Shown here: positions 48,721 to 62,558 of the stretch, piece after piece
How the letters are laid out: every line of letters begins with the position of its first letter
Numbering within the stretch: the first letter of the stretch is position 1
Assembly (NCBI RefSeq): GCF_048771995.1
Contig: NC_133024.1
Location: forward strand, 44,306,001 to 44,370,000
DNA length: 64,000 bases
DNA from: Taeniopygia guttata
Lineage: Eukaryota; Chordata; Aves; Passeriformes; Estrildidae
Reading direction: 5' to 3'
Translations under genes and position numbers: made by a program
Notes under the pieces: model-generated
What the model saw: the letters and a program-made list of their open reading frames with translations, nothing else
Databases searched by the model: none
Told to the model about the DNA's origin: nothing

Positions 48721-50750
48721 ACTTTGACTGTTTTCTTGTAATCACACATCAGGTAGCTGAAGAACACAATTAAAACCCTCTTGGCTTTTTCTTCCCCAAT
48801 CTCAACAAATCAAGATGAAGTTCAGTAATAGCTATGGGATTTGTGCCTTGTAGGAACTACCTCCAATTGAAATAAAACAGGCAGAGGTCTTTAAATAAAT
48901 GTGTAAGAATATTTGGTTGAAATTTGCAAGGAAAATTGTGAAAAGCATTCACACAAGCCCCAAGACCTCTTTTGCTCTACTGATAGTTCTCTATGCCATG
49001 TAAATGTAATTGGAATAGTTAACACTGTCAGTATAGTGGAAATAAATCCCATTGTATATGATAGTATTTAATATCAATTTGACTATAAAATCCTACTGTG
49101 GAAGACTATACTTTTAAACACTGAATTTCTTAAAATTCAAAAGCAGATGTTTGCTTGCCATTTGCACATGAGAGACAAGGAAATTTTCATACTGAGTTTA
49201 AGATATTTTGCTACATATCTCATCTATTAATAATGCTTAACTGAGCATGACAGGGAAAAAAGACCAGGAACCTACATGCACAATTGTATTTTAAGAGTTT
49301 CCTCTCTGTCAGTAGCATTGATTACTTGTTAGAGTCGTCACAGTGACCACCACATATTTCCTGTGAATAAAACCGATGAGGGCTGATTGACACTGACTGC
49401 TTCCAAATTAGCATTTCCATGGCAGCCAACATCAATTACCATCAATGATGGGATGCTCATCTAGGAGAATCTGAACAGCATTGCAATATAAACCAAATAG
49501 TTTTGGTTACAACAAATGCAAAAGAAACATTAAGAAATAGAGAGGGAAAATAAAGAAAAATAACTCAATATGACTGTCACTACAAGCTGTATATTTGCTG
49601 CTATAAACAAGAATGACTATCATTAGGAAGTAACAAAATATGAGACTTTTGGGTTTTTTATTTTCACCAATATTCATTGTAATTTTAATTCTTTATGCTT
49701 TAAAAAATGTTTTCCAGAAATATTTACACAAGGAGCAATTTTTTTTCAAAGGCAATATGTTTAGGTTCTTTTCTTGTTATCCGTTTCTTACATTTTGAAT
49801 TTCTGATAGGCCTAGGAGATTCAGATAACTTGATTAGACTCAATATCTTAATTTTCTTTGAAAATATGTATCTGATAAGAATCTTGTTAAGATGTTTGGG
49901 TTTTTTTCTCTGCTCATCTAACTTATTACTATTCTAACCTGCTCCTATTCTATAAACTTTCAGTTAAGTTTATCATTTGAAACTAGATTAAGACCTGAGC
50001 TAGCATTTTCCTTTGAAAACAGAGGACTGCAGGGCCTCTAGGTGGAAGAACTGCTGCAGGAAACTCTACCAGATTTCCATTCAGATATGACTCTAGGATG
50101 CCAAAAGGTGGACATTGCTAATTTTTGAGACAGCCAAAATGGGAAGTTCAAACTCATAACCAGTGCAAGGTAAAATGGTTTCATGTTCACATGAAGAGGT
50201 TAGGGAAGGATAAAGTAGGCAAAAAGATTTAATTTCTTTTTAGTTATATTTTCAAAATATTTTTCCTTCACTTTTTGTAAACTTACTTTTGAAACATAGC
50301 TGGATATACAGTACCTGTTTAAAAGAAACCTGGCTACAGTATTCAAAGTCAATACAAAAGAATTACTAGTTGTAGTTAGGTATAACTAAATAAGAGTGGA
50401 AATTTGGACTTCACTGAGAATTTTAGCAGAAAGGCAGAATTTTTCTAAGCTCAAGAAAGCTCATATGTCTGCAACTTTACTGACCCCAAAACATTCATAT
50501 TTTTGTTTGAACTCCAGCCAAGGCAATGGCTTTGTGACCTAGCTATGACTTAATGTGTTGTGGTAATATTAGATAATATAGTTATTAAGATTGCATGTTT
50601 TTCAGGTGGCCAGAAATAAACCCAGTTTATCACTTTATTTCCTTAGATGTTGAGTTACCTGAATTATTTTTGATTTGTCAGGCAGACATAGAAGTAAGAT
50701 GTTGTTCAGTTAATACTGAAATATTAGTCTTTATTTGTTGTATTTTCCAG

Positions 50751-50817
50751 CCTTACAGGAAAACCATAAACTAGGTGCCCTGTTCAGTAGCTATAACCTG
50801 AAAGACTGGTATGCAAG
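50751..50817 (+). other. Exon-like segment (possible small coding exon)
   Basis: The segment is bounded on the left by TTTGTTGTATTTTCCAG and on the right by AAG|GTATGA, both good splice signals. Of the three frames only one is open. It gives 21 complete codons starting LQENHKLGAL and ending LKDWYA, with partial codons at both ends (67 bases in total). Its composition is less AT-rich than its flanks. I do not recognise the peptide, and a 67-base open stretch is common by chance. It cannot be joined to the terminal exon at 5315, which lies upstream on the same strand. Confidence 0.2.
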
Positions 50818-52254
50818 GTATGAAACATCTATAAAACTGTGCATAAGTTTTCTTCAACTATGATTATAATTTGAAATTTGTCAAAATATGACTGATATTG
50901 ATAGTTTATATCCTATAGGTTAGTGTCAAGCAGTTTAGTGAGGCTACATCATTATTTTGTGTTGAATCTCAGCATACATGGGATCTGAAGGGAATGCATT
51001 CCTCTCAACAGTATATAAACTCAAGCAGGTTTATAAGCATGCACATGTACATATTTATTTAGTTGCTGGGGAGAATCAGAAAGGGAGATGTTCTCCTTGA
51101 CAGTATCTATAATACTAAATAAAAAAAGTGCCAGAAGTGCCTTTCCCCAAGGCAGTCTACCAGTTTATACTCTCAGAGTTTAGACTTAGTCTCATTATAC
51201 TGGAAATTGTTATTGCTGAATATTTTTATATTGGAAAAATCCACTTGAAAAAGTATACAAATAAGAACTAGGGAATGAACTTGATTTTTAAGTTCTGTGT
51301 AGCTCATATAAGTAGCACCTTTTCCAGATTTATTTCTTATGTGAATCCGGTGACAATTACTATAAAGAGCATGAAGAGTTTGAATCTTCCTTGAACAACA
51401 GAACAGATATCCTAATAAATAGATACTGACTGAATTTCCAGGTTGCCTAAACATGCGGGTGGTTTTTAATGTATTTGTAGTTCAAAATCTATAGATTCCC
51501 AAACAATCAATGCTCTTTATTGTGTTCCCATTTCATAGTTCCCCCATGTTGTATCTTTTTAAAAATAATAGTATGATAAGGAAAGAGAAGGGAATTAAGT
51601 GTGGGAAAGGTGACGTGTCCCTACACACTTCTTACTCAAAGTAATTGTGGTCTTACTGTTAAAAGATTGGCTTCCTATAAATTAATATATAATATTGCTT
51701 CAGAATTGATTGCAGCATTGCATAGATTACATCTGACACCTCTGGAAAGCTTGTTGGTGCCCCAGGCATCTCTATATGTGCCTGAAATATTGACAGTATG
51801 AGTTATGTGGGTAAATATTTACATACCTTCTGCAAAATGTGCTGAGGGGCACATCAAAAAGCAGAGTTTTCTCTGCTGGAAGTGAAGAGGAATTTGCTAT
51901 AGAGAAGCAATAGCACTGATCAGGCACTGCATGCTTAATATTGATGGAATTTCTCTGTCTGTCCTGCGTGCATTTTCTTGCAGGGACTCTGACCCTTTTT
52001 TAACATCTTACTGTCTCTGCATTTTACTGTGTATAAAATGTTATGCATATGTTGACAGCAATTCTTTCTTCCTTATTTTTTAATACTGTATGTCAAGACC
52101 AAATTCCTGAAGGTCCCCTGGTTTTACCTGAAAAGCTTCAATTTCTTTCTACATATTTGTCCTTTCAGAAGTACCTATTATTTGCAATATGTGGGATTAG
52201 GGTTTGGAGGGGCCAGGGGGTAGTGACCATTGTTATTCTGGGGGCTTTTTTGTT

Positions 52255-52365
52255 CGTTTGAGAGTTTTGTTGTTGTTGTTTGTTTGTTTGTTTGTTTTGG
52301 TGGGGTTTTTTTGTGGTTTTTGTGATTTTTTTGGTGGTTTTTTAATTTGTTTGGGGTTCTTTTTC
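52255..52365 (+). repeat. T/G-rich tract with TTTG and TTG repeats
   Basis: Three TTG and four TTTG units lead into alternating T and G runs. This is low-complexity sequence. The Phe/Gly/Val-rich frame at 52204-52410 is an artefact. Confidence 0.85.
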
Positions 52366-54683
52366 ACATTTTTAAATGTGTCATTCTTTCAGAACTCAAT
52401 CAACTGTTAAAATTTGATTTTCAGTTTTCCCTTTCCATCTCCTCTTCATATCCTATAGAAAAATAATGCAGCTGGAACTGAAATGTCTTCATGAATTTGG
52501 TCTATGAGAAGTTTCTTCCAATTTTCTGTTTCTTTGTATTACAAAATACCTTTTTCTTTATGTATTAACATGATTAGTCATATTTCATTTAAATAATACA
52601 GTACTAGAATCCTTAACTTGGACATATAAACACTTATGCTGTATAAAATTGGAATGCTAATTTAATCAAGTTTTTCATATTATTAAATATTAATTTAAAG
52701 TTTTAAGGATTATTTGATGTTTATAGTTTAATTTTCCATAGGATTACATCTGCTGATTGATGGAAGCAATAGTGAAGACAATATGTGGATATCTACAGAT
52801 CAGAGGATTCATAATTATATATTATTAAAAATGTAAATTAGGCAGAATTCACAGTATGTATGTTAGATGAGACAAAAAACTATCTTGCTGGCAAATACCC
52901 ACTAACATTGTTATAATGAGATGTCCTACTCTCATGGAGTCTCTGAGAAATCATTTGCTGGGCTTAGTTATGCCTAGGTTCATTTTGGAAAATATTTGCT
53001 TAGTAAAATTTAGAAGTGATTTGGAGTTTATAGAATTATTAAAAATAAACAAAATAACAAATTAAGAAAAAAAATCTACCAGGCTAATATTCCAGAACAA
53101 ACTAAATGATTTTGATCTGTTTCTGATTTAGACCAGAAAAATATAAGTGACTTACTAAAGAATAAGAACTTTTTACTATCCCAGAAAGATAACACAGAGA
53201 CACACGCTGCTTTGTCTTTACTTATACCTAATAGGATGAAAGTCACATCTGTCCTTGAAGCTTTGTCACTTCTTTAGGGAAGAAGGAAATCAGCATGGTC
53301 TCAGAAGTCTATGCTAACACAGTCTTGTGGTGGATTCCAAACCAAAGCTTTGGTCTTATTCCAGGCAAAAGGTATCTGGTCTGTCTATCCAAGTAAAGAT
53401 ACCCAATATGATTGTGCTTAGTATCAAATATCAGCATGAAATATAAAGTGTATTATATTCATAAAGTCAAATTGAATAAGGTGATATTCTCTCTTGACCT
53501 TGATGTCCATGACTGTACCACTGATAAAAAAGGGGTATAAGAAATAAATAAATAACCAAGCATCAAAGACAATTAAGACAGACTACCTTACATCTCTATT
53601 ACTAAAGCTAGTCCTGCGAAAAACAAATTTTCTCTGGACATAACCACTTGGATGTTCCAAAATGAAGTCAAGAGACAAACCCACTCTTTAAGACAGTGGG
53701 CAACTGGAGTCCACTGTTTAGATGTGCTTTTTGGATATAGGTCAAAATCTGGGAATTTATAACATATTGTTGGATTGGATAGTCAAAGGCGGTTGGATGT
53801 TAACACAAATGAGGTTAGCTAGGCAAAGTATAATAATTTACTTAAACAACAATCCATTGCCTATGAATGTTAACTCTAGAGACAGGATTTAGTTGTTCAA
53901 AGTCTGATTGGAAAAGCTGCACAGGAATGTAGTAGGATAATATAACCCATTACCATATCTGTCCAGATGGCTGAACTTTTGTTTCAGTACTATGAACTGT
54001 GAAACTCAAGTTCAGTAGCAGCCATAGATGCCAGTACATTTGAACTCACAAGAGAGCATAAGTCTTGAGGCAAGAGCTTTCAGTTTTCATCTCCTATGTA
54101 CATTTCCAGCTTGACATACGGCATGCAATTTGGGCCTAACATTTTTGGCATGTCAGTCCAGTGAAGGGCTAAGAGAGAACTGGGAAATAATTTTACAAAG
54201 AGATCTTGACTCAAATTCCTATTAACAGCAAATCAGAGAAATGGGGGGGTTGTGACGGAAAGAAATTATAATATTCTTCCATGTGAGCATTTTCCAACTC
54301 ACAGTAAGCAATCATTGAAGCCTACTGTGTTCACTATTATGAAAACCATTTATGCATAGTTAGAACTCCTATGTAAAATTGACCAAATAATGAAATGAAA
54401 GCTGTTCTGAGTAACTCTTTACTTTACTCTAAAAAAAGCTGTTAATTGCTTCCGAATATATTAGAGTTTATTGGTATTGTACAGATGTGGATAATCACTG
54501 CTTTTCCCTGTTTGAATAGCAGCCATCTGTTTGTCTTTGAATGATTGCAGCATTTAATAAATACACTTCTGTCTGTTTCTGGGAAGTATTCACTCTTTCC
54601 CTGCCAGTGGAAGCAGGATGACAAGACACAAAATGATCTTCATTTATTAATACCAACTAATGTATATAACTATTTTAACTGGC

Positions 54684-55270
54684 TGTCCTGATTTTGATAA
54701 GATAGGTTTAATTTTCTTCGTAATAGCTTATACAGATCTATATTTTAGATTTGTGCTGAAAACAGTGTTAATGATACCCTGATGTTTTAGCTGTTGCTGA
54801 GCAGTATTTGCACAACATCAAGGCTTTTTCTGCTTCTTTTCATGCCTTCTCACTATCAAGTAGGATAAGGCTGCATAAGAAGTTAGGCAGGGGACAGATC
54901 TGGGACTGCTGACCCCAACTGACCAAAGGGATATTCCACACACATGACATTGTACTCAACAGTAAAAGCTAGCAGAAAAAAGAGGAGGGGGTTAACGTCA
55001 GCAGTTATGGCCTTTATTTTCCCAAGTAGCTGATATAGATGATGAAACCCTCCTTTCCTGGAGATAACTGCACACCTGCCTGCTGAGAGCAGTTGTGAAT
55101 GAATTCCTCTTTTTGCTTTATTGATATGAGCAACTTTTTCTATTAAGCCATCACTATCTCAACCAATGTTTTTGCACTTTTATCCTTATAAATCTTTTCT
55201 CCATCCTTCTGTAAGGGAGTGAGTGAATGGTTATGTGTTGTTTACCTGTCTATGAGGTTAAACCACGACA
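54684..55270 (+). mobile_element. Full-length solo LTR, avian ERVL-like
   Basis: This is the most complete LTR in the window, 587 bp, from TGTCCTGATTTTGATAAG to GAGGTTAAACCACGACA, with the TG...CA ends required for retroviral integration. In order it shows GTGCTGAAAACAGTGTTAATG, GACTGCTGACCCCAACTGAC, CAAAGGGATATTCCACAC, CAGTTATGGCC...TTTTCCCAAGTAGC, CTTTCCTGGAGATAACTGC, ACACCTGCCTGCTGAG and a CTATTAAGCCATCACTATCTC poly(A)/R region. The TATA element is degenerate. Flanking bases (ACTGGC left, ACACTG right) do not form a clean target-site duplication, so age has erased it or a boundary has been rearranged. No internal viral genes are attached. Confidence 0.88.
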
Positions 55271-56309
55271 ACACTGATTTAGACCAATACAATATTCTTT
55301 GAAAGAGCTCCTATGATTCAGTAAACTCAACTGTGCTGAGTTGATGTCAATCAAGTATTGCATTTATAGAAATTGCAGTTGGGATTCTTTCTCTTTTCAT
55401 CAATATAAGATAATTTCCTAAGAACTGCTTAGAGAATTGTTGCATTATCTGTGTTCTTATTATTTAGCTAAAGAAAAAAAAAAAAGAGAGAGAAAAAAGG
55501 AAAGTCAGTAATTTCACTCTTAAATGTACAGGGGCCTCAGAATCCAGAGTGCTACAGTAACTATGTTATTGTTGTTACTGAGAGTTTTTCTTTTAATGCT
55601 GAGTACCACTTCAGAAATAAGTGAACAATAGCCATGGAGAATATGCATGATTTTAAATTAATTAAACAATAGTTATTTAATATTTAGATATTTTTACCCT
55701 GAAAGCTGAGTATGTAAGAATGAACTCTTTATTCTATCTCTAAATTTCCAAATACAGGCATTAAAAAGTATAAATCATATAAGATACCAAACAACTACTT
55801 TTAAAATTTTGACAGTCATTAGGGGAACAATGGAAGATTTCATTTAGATTAATTTTGAAATGCGCAACACTCTGCATTAAATATCTCTACTTTTTTTGCA
55901 CTTCATTAACAGCTACAGTCAAATACAGAAATTTCATATATCACTTTTGAAGTAATATGTATAACCTGGAGTGTATCAGGATGTACCTTATAATGTATGA
56001 TGGACAGTGAATAATTTTATGGTTGATGCTTTCAAAGAGTTGCATTTAATTTTGGACTTATTTAGTGTTATTAAGAACTACTGAATGAAACTCTTCTGAG
56101 CATCCTGTTGTGCTTTGTGGTGTGAAAGTCATGAAAATGGTAATTTCCCTTGCTATGAAGAAGTCAAAGTTTTGAGGCCAGTCCTTTTTAAAATGAATTT
56201 ACCTGTCAAGGAGACCATGTGAAAAAGAAAGTAACAACGAATGTTAAATAAGACAGAGTTGCACAGATAGTTATATCTGCAAAGCTTATCAGTGGAAGCC
56301 TTCTGAGAC
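55271..56309. other. Anonymous AT-rich non-coding DNA
   Basis: Contains an A/G-rich run at 55470-55505. No gene or repeat family was recognised. Confidence 0.55.
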
Positions 56310-56680
56310 TATTTCAGTCCCAGCCTTCCCCAGAGGTTTTGGGACTCAAGAACAAAGTACAGCTAGCACAGCCAGGGGTGGGCCTCATCCAGCCAATAGT
56401 GGTGGGAAGAGACTCCCTGGCAGAGCTGCAGGATGGTCACAGCTGAGGTCCACCCCTGGCCTTGAACTCTGCCTTTGGCCGAGGGCAGCCCTGCCCTGCC
56501 TGGCCCTGCTGAGCCAGACCCCCTAACTGGGCTGACTCCTCAGACTGGCCTGCACAACCCTGCTCCCGTGGCACTCCATGTACATCCCAGGGCTGTGTCT
56601 GACCCTGTTCACCTCACCTGGCTTGATGCTGAGGCCATAGCTCCCAGCACCTCTGTTATTCCTGAAAATCAGCAAATTGA
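56310..56680. other. Isolated GC-rich island, possibly an unrecognised repeat
   Basis: About 370 bases of GC-rich sequence with phrases such as CAGCCCTGCCCTGCCTGGCC stand in an AT-rich region. CpG is scarce, which argues against an active CpG island and suggests an old, methylated interspersed repeat or LTR. A plus-strand frame from 56475 begins MAEGSPALPGPAEPDPLTG but loses coding character after about 60 codons. I do not call it a gene. Confidence 0.4.
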
Positions 56681-57394
56681 AAATTTATACTCATCCGTGT
56701 TCCACATGCACAAAACAACATTCACAAATGTTTGCAGTTTTTCAAAGACTATACTTCACACATGTCTATGTCTTTCAGATGAGACAACTGGTCCTGGTTT
56801 TAACTTTTTCTCATATTTGATCATAAAATTAATATCATAATTTTAACCAGAATATCTTTAAAAATGGTGAAAATGGCATACAGTTTAGCTTTGTTCCATG
56901 AACCCTAGTACTACGTACATCTTGCCTAACTTGAGGTACTTCACTAATAGATATTCACATAAGTTTTCAATGGAGGAATATAGGTTCTTTCAGGGAAATA
57001 TTCAGCTGTTCTGGAGATGTTAATTCCTATCCTGAGGTGGCTATTTTGCTATATGAACTGTCTGTTCTAAATAAGAAAATGTCTTAAATTAGACATTTAA
57101 GTACCTGGAGATATCTCTTGGTCTTTCCTTTGAGGACAAGATAAGAGTTATGAGAATTTGCAAGTGATTGTGAGTTAAAAGAATTCAAAATGTAAATATT
57201 TTTTGAAATATAACTGCATTATCAATCTCCCACTTTTTTCAAATGAAGAAATTTATCTTTTATTTGAAAGAACACATTCCTCAAATTTCATGCATATATT
57301 AAGATTTTATACCCAAGCTACATATGAACAACCATGACTTGTTTTTAAAAGTGAGGATATTAATTAATAAAATACCTGATAACAATAATTGTAT

Positions 57395-57460
57395 TTTAAA
57401 AAACCCGACAAAACAAAGAAAACCCCAAACAGACAAACAAAAACAAACAAAAAATCTGTT
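57395..57460. repeat. A/C-rich low-complexity tract
   Basis: AAACCC, ACAAAC and AAACAA units mirror, on the opposite strand, the T/G-rich tracts elsewhere in the window. There is no coding significance. Confidence 0.75.
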
Positions 57461-60400
57461 CACAACTAAATTTGTATGCATGAATATCTCATTTAAGCAA
57501 GAAAAAATCTTCAAAATGAAAAAGGATCAAGTAATTAATTCTTAAAAAATTCTGGGTTCATTGTGACCTAAGCACATGTGCTCTGTGATGAGCACATCAT
57601 TAAAAATAATTTCTGATATAATGTAAAACAGATTGTTGTTCAAACACTGTTTTCTTGCAACCTTAAAAGAAAGGGGTTTTGAAATAATTGTAAGAGCACC
57701 TTAATTATTTAACAAATTTATGCTTTTAAAAAGTATGTATCTAACTGAAAGTTCAGAGTCTTATTTTGTCAGTTATGCAATAACTGCTACTATTCTTTTC
57801 TGGGGTTTTTTTTTTATACTTTAAATTACTGATGGTTTTCTCAATTCAATTTTGTCTAAACAAACTTTAGGTTTGGGAATAATTTTGTTTAATAGCTAGG
57901 CATTCTGAGGAGTAGAAGTTCTCTTCAAGTTTCCTAAATGTAAGAAAATCCTCATGAAAGAGTTATTTATTGATAAAATACACAAGCCACCACATGAATG
58001 GCCTGTTGTGCATATTACCTGCTCTACCATATCCTGCTGGCTGTCAGTCTTGTTTCTAAAGAAAGAGTTTACTGGGGGTTTTATTTTTTTATTTTGTATT
58101 TTGCTCTTTGGTTAATTTTTTTGTGGTGGGCATATTTGTGTGGGGTTTTATTTTTTTGTAAACAGATCAAACACCAAAGGCTGGTCATGACCTTTACTTT
58201 ATCTGCCTGTTTTTAATTTAGACTTATAAAACAGAACAGTTAAGTTAATTGAAGGACAGAAAGAAATTCACATTAGAGCTGGCTGGATATTGGCTGTGAA
58301 TGTGAGGGTTACCTTAATTGGATGGTGAAGGAGTAGCTTTTGATGATTACTTTGGTTGGTATTGATTTATTCTGCATAAACATCCAAAGTTGTGCCCTTT
58401 TGTCTAATAAATCAGGAGCCTAAAAGGAATGGATAATCATATATTTTATTATCAGTCATCAGGTACATTAATGTGTGCTATGGGGGAATCTACACAGCTC
58501 CTTCACGTAATGATATGGGTAACAATAGCTGTAGATATAAATGGGAGTGCAAACACTAACACACACACAGATACACAGGGAAAAAGAAATAAAATAAAGA
58601 AAAAATAAAAGCTTTCTCATGCTAATAGGATGTTTGTGTTCTGGTTCCTGTTAGAAGCCTTACCTTTTCTGAGGCTCTCGGCAGTGAATTCCAGCAGGGT
58701 TCTCATTAATATAAATTCCTGTGTGCTTGCAGGTCTTTAAATTACACTTGTTAATGCACACGTTGCTCTGCATGTGAATTTTGTGGGATCAAACCCAAGG
58801 AGCAATTATGATGATAGATGTAAATACTAGAATGTGTGGAGGCCATTAATTAACTGCGTGGATGTTTTACTACAAATGCTTATCACATGGATTTTTTCTC
58901 TCTCATATCTTCTGAACTAGCAGTCTGCTATTTATGAAATTTGAAAGAAAGGCAAAAAATCTAAAAGAAATTAACTCTTTGTATATTTAGTAAAAATATA
59001 AATCCAGACAGAGAAGGTAAATGTCTGTAACAGCCTCACTGAGAGAAAGTATTTTAGATTCCACTTTGCACGGCAAAACACACATACAAGATCATAATTA
59101 AATAAAAATACTTCATCTTAGCTTGATCTATGATAAAATTCACAGTAATTAATTCAGAATAATGAGGGAAAAAAGCTTATTTTGATTGTTTTCAGGATAA
59201 ATGTTACCAGTGTGTATGATGTAGATGTAGAGCCTGAAGATACATATGTAAAGTTGACAGAAAAATAAAATAATCCTACAGATCATGATCTGTCATGTTG
59301 GTCTTTGAAAAGAATTGGGGTTTTTTTATAAGTTTGATTTGAATTCTGGCTATCCTTCTGAGCTAGAATTATGTTCAGCAGCGAGACTTCATTTTCTTTC
59401 AATATAAACATACAGAGTAGCCATGCATTACATTTATAGGGTCCAATATGTCAAGGTGCCTTAAGCACATATGATGCTTAAGCATATCAACTGTCCTTTA
59501 TACAGATGTATTTCTAGATCATGGAGCGCCTCAGGAGATGGAATCCACTAAATGCATAAGGAAAATGGTTATTTTAGCTTTAAAAAAACAATAACATATC
59601 ACAGTGGGCCTATATATATAGCTATTTCACTTGAGGGCAAGGCAAAATTTGTTCTTTAACTTCAACACACAATGGTCCTGATAGGGAGTCTTTTTTCATA
59701 TTGAAATATTATATCTTTTGACGGCTGCAAACACTCAATCTATAAGCCATGTTTTCTCTTACACTTTTCAGTCACATTCTCTAAGACTGGATATATCATT
59801 ACAAAGACACAGCTTATGGATATTTCATGAGGTATACTCCTTACATTATACAGGGGGAAAAAAACCTGAAACAAAACAACCCAGTGTTCAAATTGTACTT
59901 GTTAGAATTATAATCTAATTGGTTTCACTTCTTTGATTACTTTTCTATAGTATTTAATTAGATTCTAGTTCATGGTTGATGTGTTCTCAGGTCATCTGAG
60001 ATAGGTCAGCCAAAGCTGTCATGTACTAACCTTAACTATGCATAGTATTCTGCTTTGTATAACTTAGTTTCTCACAGAATCATATTCAATAAAGGACATA
60101 CTATAGACATTTCCAAAAGAATTACTGACAAGATAGCACTACTTGCTGACAGGTCAAAAGTGAGACATAGATATTGTCAAAATATATAACAAGTAACCCT
60201 ATCTGACACACTTCAGTTTCTTTCACTTTTCTGCAGATTTTTTTTAGAATCCTAACACTTTTTTTTTCTCCTTGTGCCTTGCTCAATCAACTTGGATACT
60301 CTTTTCTTAGTTATTGATTCTGACTGGGCAGGTTTTTTCAAGATATACTACAGTTGTCTAAGTCTTCTGTTTCAGAATGTTTGTGCCCCAAATATCTTTA

Positions 60401-60727
60401 CTAGTTAAACAGACTTTGGTGGTAAAAGGTATTCTAACAATGGAGTATCTAGATTCACTTACATCTGAGACTTTATCAGCAGTGAAGATTTAGCTGTTAG
60501 ATACGGAAGGTAGAATTAATTATAACATAAGAGATTATTTCAAAAATGGTTCAACTGAAAATTTCTAAAATTTCCATATGCATTTCCTGGCTATTAGGAT
60601 GACTGAGCATTAGTAGCTCAGACATAGGTCTATTTTGAAGATGCCTAGATTCAAATTAAGTGATGCTCATTTCCAATATTGGTTTAATGACTGTGTAGTA
60701 ATTCCCCCATTGCTTAATTTTCAGTAT

Positions 60728-60781
60728 TGATTAATTAACTAACTAAATTATTTAATTATTTAATTATTTAATTATTTAAAT
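60728..60781. repeat. TTTAATTA simple repeat
   Basis: Four tandem ATTATTTA units follow an ATTAATTAACTAACTAAATT run. It is a degenerate AT microsatellite. Confidence 0.8.
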
Positions 60782-62337
60782 TTTGCCAGTGTTCACACAA
60801 ATTGTCAAATGCCTGCCCAGGTAAGTGAGCATAGGGTTAACAGAATGACATTTGCCTTATGAATTTAAGTTTTATGATTAAAACATTTTTGGTTGTTGGA
60901 AGACTTGGCTTCCAGCGTAAAATTTTCAGGAACTATACCTCTCAGCCTAGAGAGAATAAACTGTCATGGCCCACATTTTGGGAAAGTGCTCTCTTGACTA
61001 GGTTATAAGACATTCAGAAAAAAAAGAGATTCACTGCAGCCAAGTATCCAGGTCCAGCTTTTGTCATAATACTAGTTTAGTGAATTCCCTTTAAAACTTG
61101 AAATATTCTGTAAAATCTGTCTTCATTATATATCCTCTTGTCCAAAGTGCAGAGTGTACTCATACTAACCCCAAGTCCAACCTCCCTACCCACCCCAACA
61201 AGTGAAGTACACACTGCAACAGGTGCACACTGTTCCTGCCCTGTAGCCCTTGAGGACTGGTGCCCTCACCATCACCTTTCAAAATCACTGTGTTCCTCCT
61301 CCCGAGGCTGTGTTGTAGTCAGCCAGGAGTGAAAGAAGCAGAAAACAGAAAGGCAGAGTCTGATTCTCTCAGTTTGAGCAGTCAGGTGCGAAACAGTGAC
61401 ATCTGTGATGAGATGAAAGAATCCCATTCATGCAATTAGTTTTGTTTCATTTTATTCCTTTATTCATTTTCATATACTACTGCTGCAAAATTTTCTGGTA
61501 AGGATTGTGTCTGGACTTCTTCAAAGCTCTGTTTCATTAGATGTTCATGTCAGCACTTAAAGAATGCAATAAAATGTCTCAAACACTGACAAAGGAGGAA
61601 GTTCCCACAAGATAAGCTAACTTAAGACAGGCACAGATGGTAAAAAGGAAGGTGTTAATTTTAGGCCTACAGAGAGGTGAAAGGTTTGGAATTAGCACAC
61701 CAGACAAGACTCTACTGTGCAGGCTGTGGAAATAGCACAGATGCAACAACAGGAAGATGCCAAGCCTGGTGAAGCAGATCTGGGTAACCTATTGAGACAA
61801 AAATGCCCACCACGGCAAACTGCGGGAAAGGAAGCAGCTGCTTATTCACATGCCATCCCAACTTGTGTCAATATGAATCTAACTTTCTAGAAGTGCATAT
61901 CTTTTAAGATAAGCAACCTATTACATAGTCAGTGGAGAGACAGTGCCCAAAGTCATTGTGCTTAATTTCCCTTTTGAGGTGTGCTTATGACTCTACATAA
62001 GAATCAAGCTTCACTGAACTGGAGTTTTTCTGTTCTCTACTGATTTCATGTTGACATATTCACCCGACTTTAAAGAAAAAATATTTTATTTTACCCTAGG
62101 CAAATAAAAATTATCTACTTACAAATGTAAAATAGTCAAGCACACAATACTCTGGGGTTTGGATATTTTTCCCTGTAAATATGTGTGTTTTGGTTGTTGT
62201 TTGTATTTTTTTTTTTAATTATACCTGAAAGAATAGAAACCTATCTATTGAATTTTCATTGAGATATTATGTTTTCTGTTCTGGGTCCTGGGTCTGAAGT
62301 TCTGGTGATGAACTTAAGCAATGTCCTTAAGCAGTGA

Positions 62338-62505
62338 CAATCACTGAATCATAATACAGTTGAATTTGGAAGGGAACTCTTGAGGTTATCTTCTCCTGCC
62401 ATCCTGCTCAAGCTTACTTCTTAGATTCATGTCCAAACAATTTAGAGTATCTTCAAGGAGGAAAGTTCTACAACCTCTCTGCTTTTGCCTCTCCTTCATG
62501 TTTAT
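62338..62505 (-). mobile_element. CR1 LINE 3' tail fragment
   Basis: The antisense CR1 pattern is clear on the plus strand: ACTGAATCATAATACAGTTG, GGAAGGGAACTCTTGAGG, CATCCTGCTCAAGC, CATGTCCAAACAATTTAGAGTATC and CTACAACCTCTCTG. About 170 bp of the 3' end remain. It sits 53 bp before the ERVK-type LTR. Confidence 0.8.
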
Positions 62506-62558
62506 CACAAAATTACATTTGCTACCACTTTTAATATATTTACAAATACACACTTATA

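Larger units (their letters stand above)
48721..54683. other. Anonymous non-coding DNA with one exon-like segment
   Basis: No recognised repeat over six kilobases. Candidate features are a conserved-element-like block at 49320-49470, a CTCF-like CCTCTAGGTGG near 50036, a splice-bounded open segment at 50751-50817 and a T/G-rich tract at 52255-52365. All else is AT-rich and anonymous. Confidence 0.45.
56681..62337. other. Anonymous non-coding DNA with possible conserved elements
   Basis: No gene or transposon is recognised. A/C-rich (57395-57460) and T/G-rich (58075-58165) low-complexity tracts occur. A block at 58630-58870 is less AT-rich with several ATTA and TAATTA sites and looks like a conserved non-coding element. 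An ATTA-unit simple repeat lies at 60728-60781. GC-richer patches at 61140-61330 and 61680-61860 may be unrecognised repeats. Confidence 0.45.

Noticed and set aside
54684..55270. Target-site duplication around the best LTR
   Set aside because: Left and right flanks (ACTGGC, ACACTG) do not match, so none is claimed.
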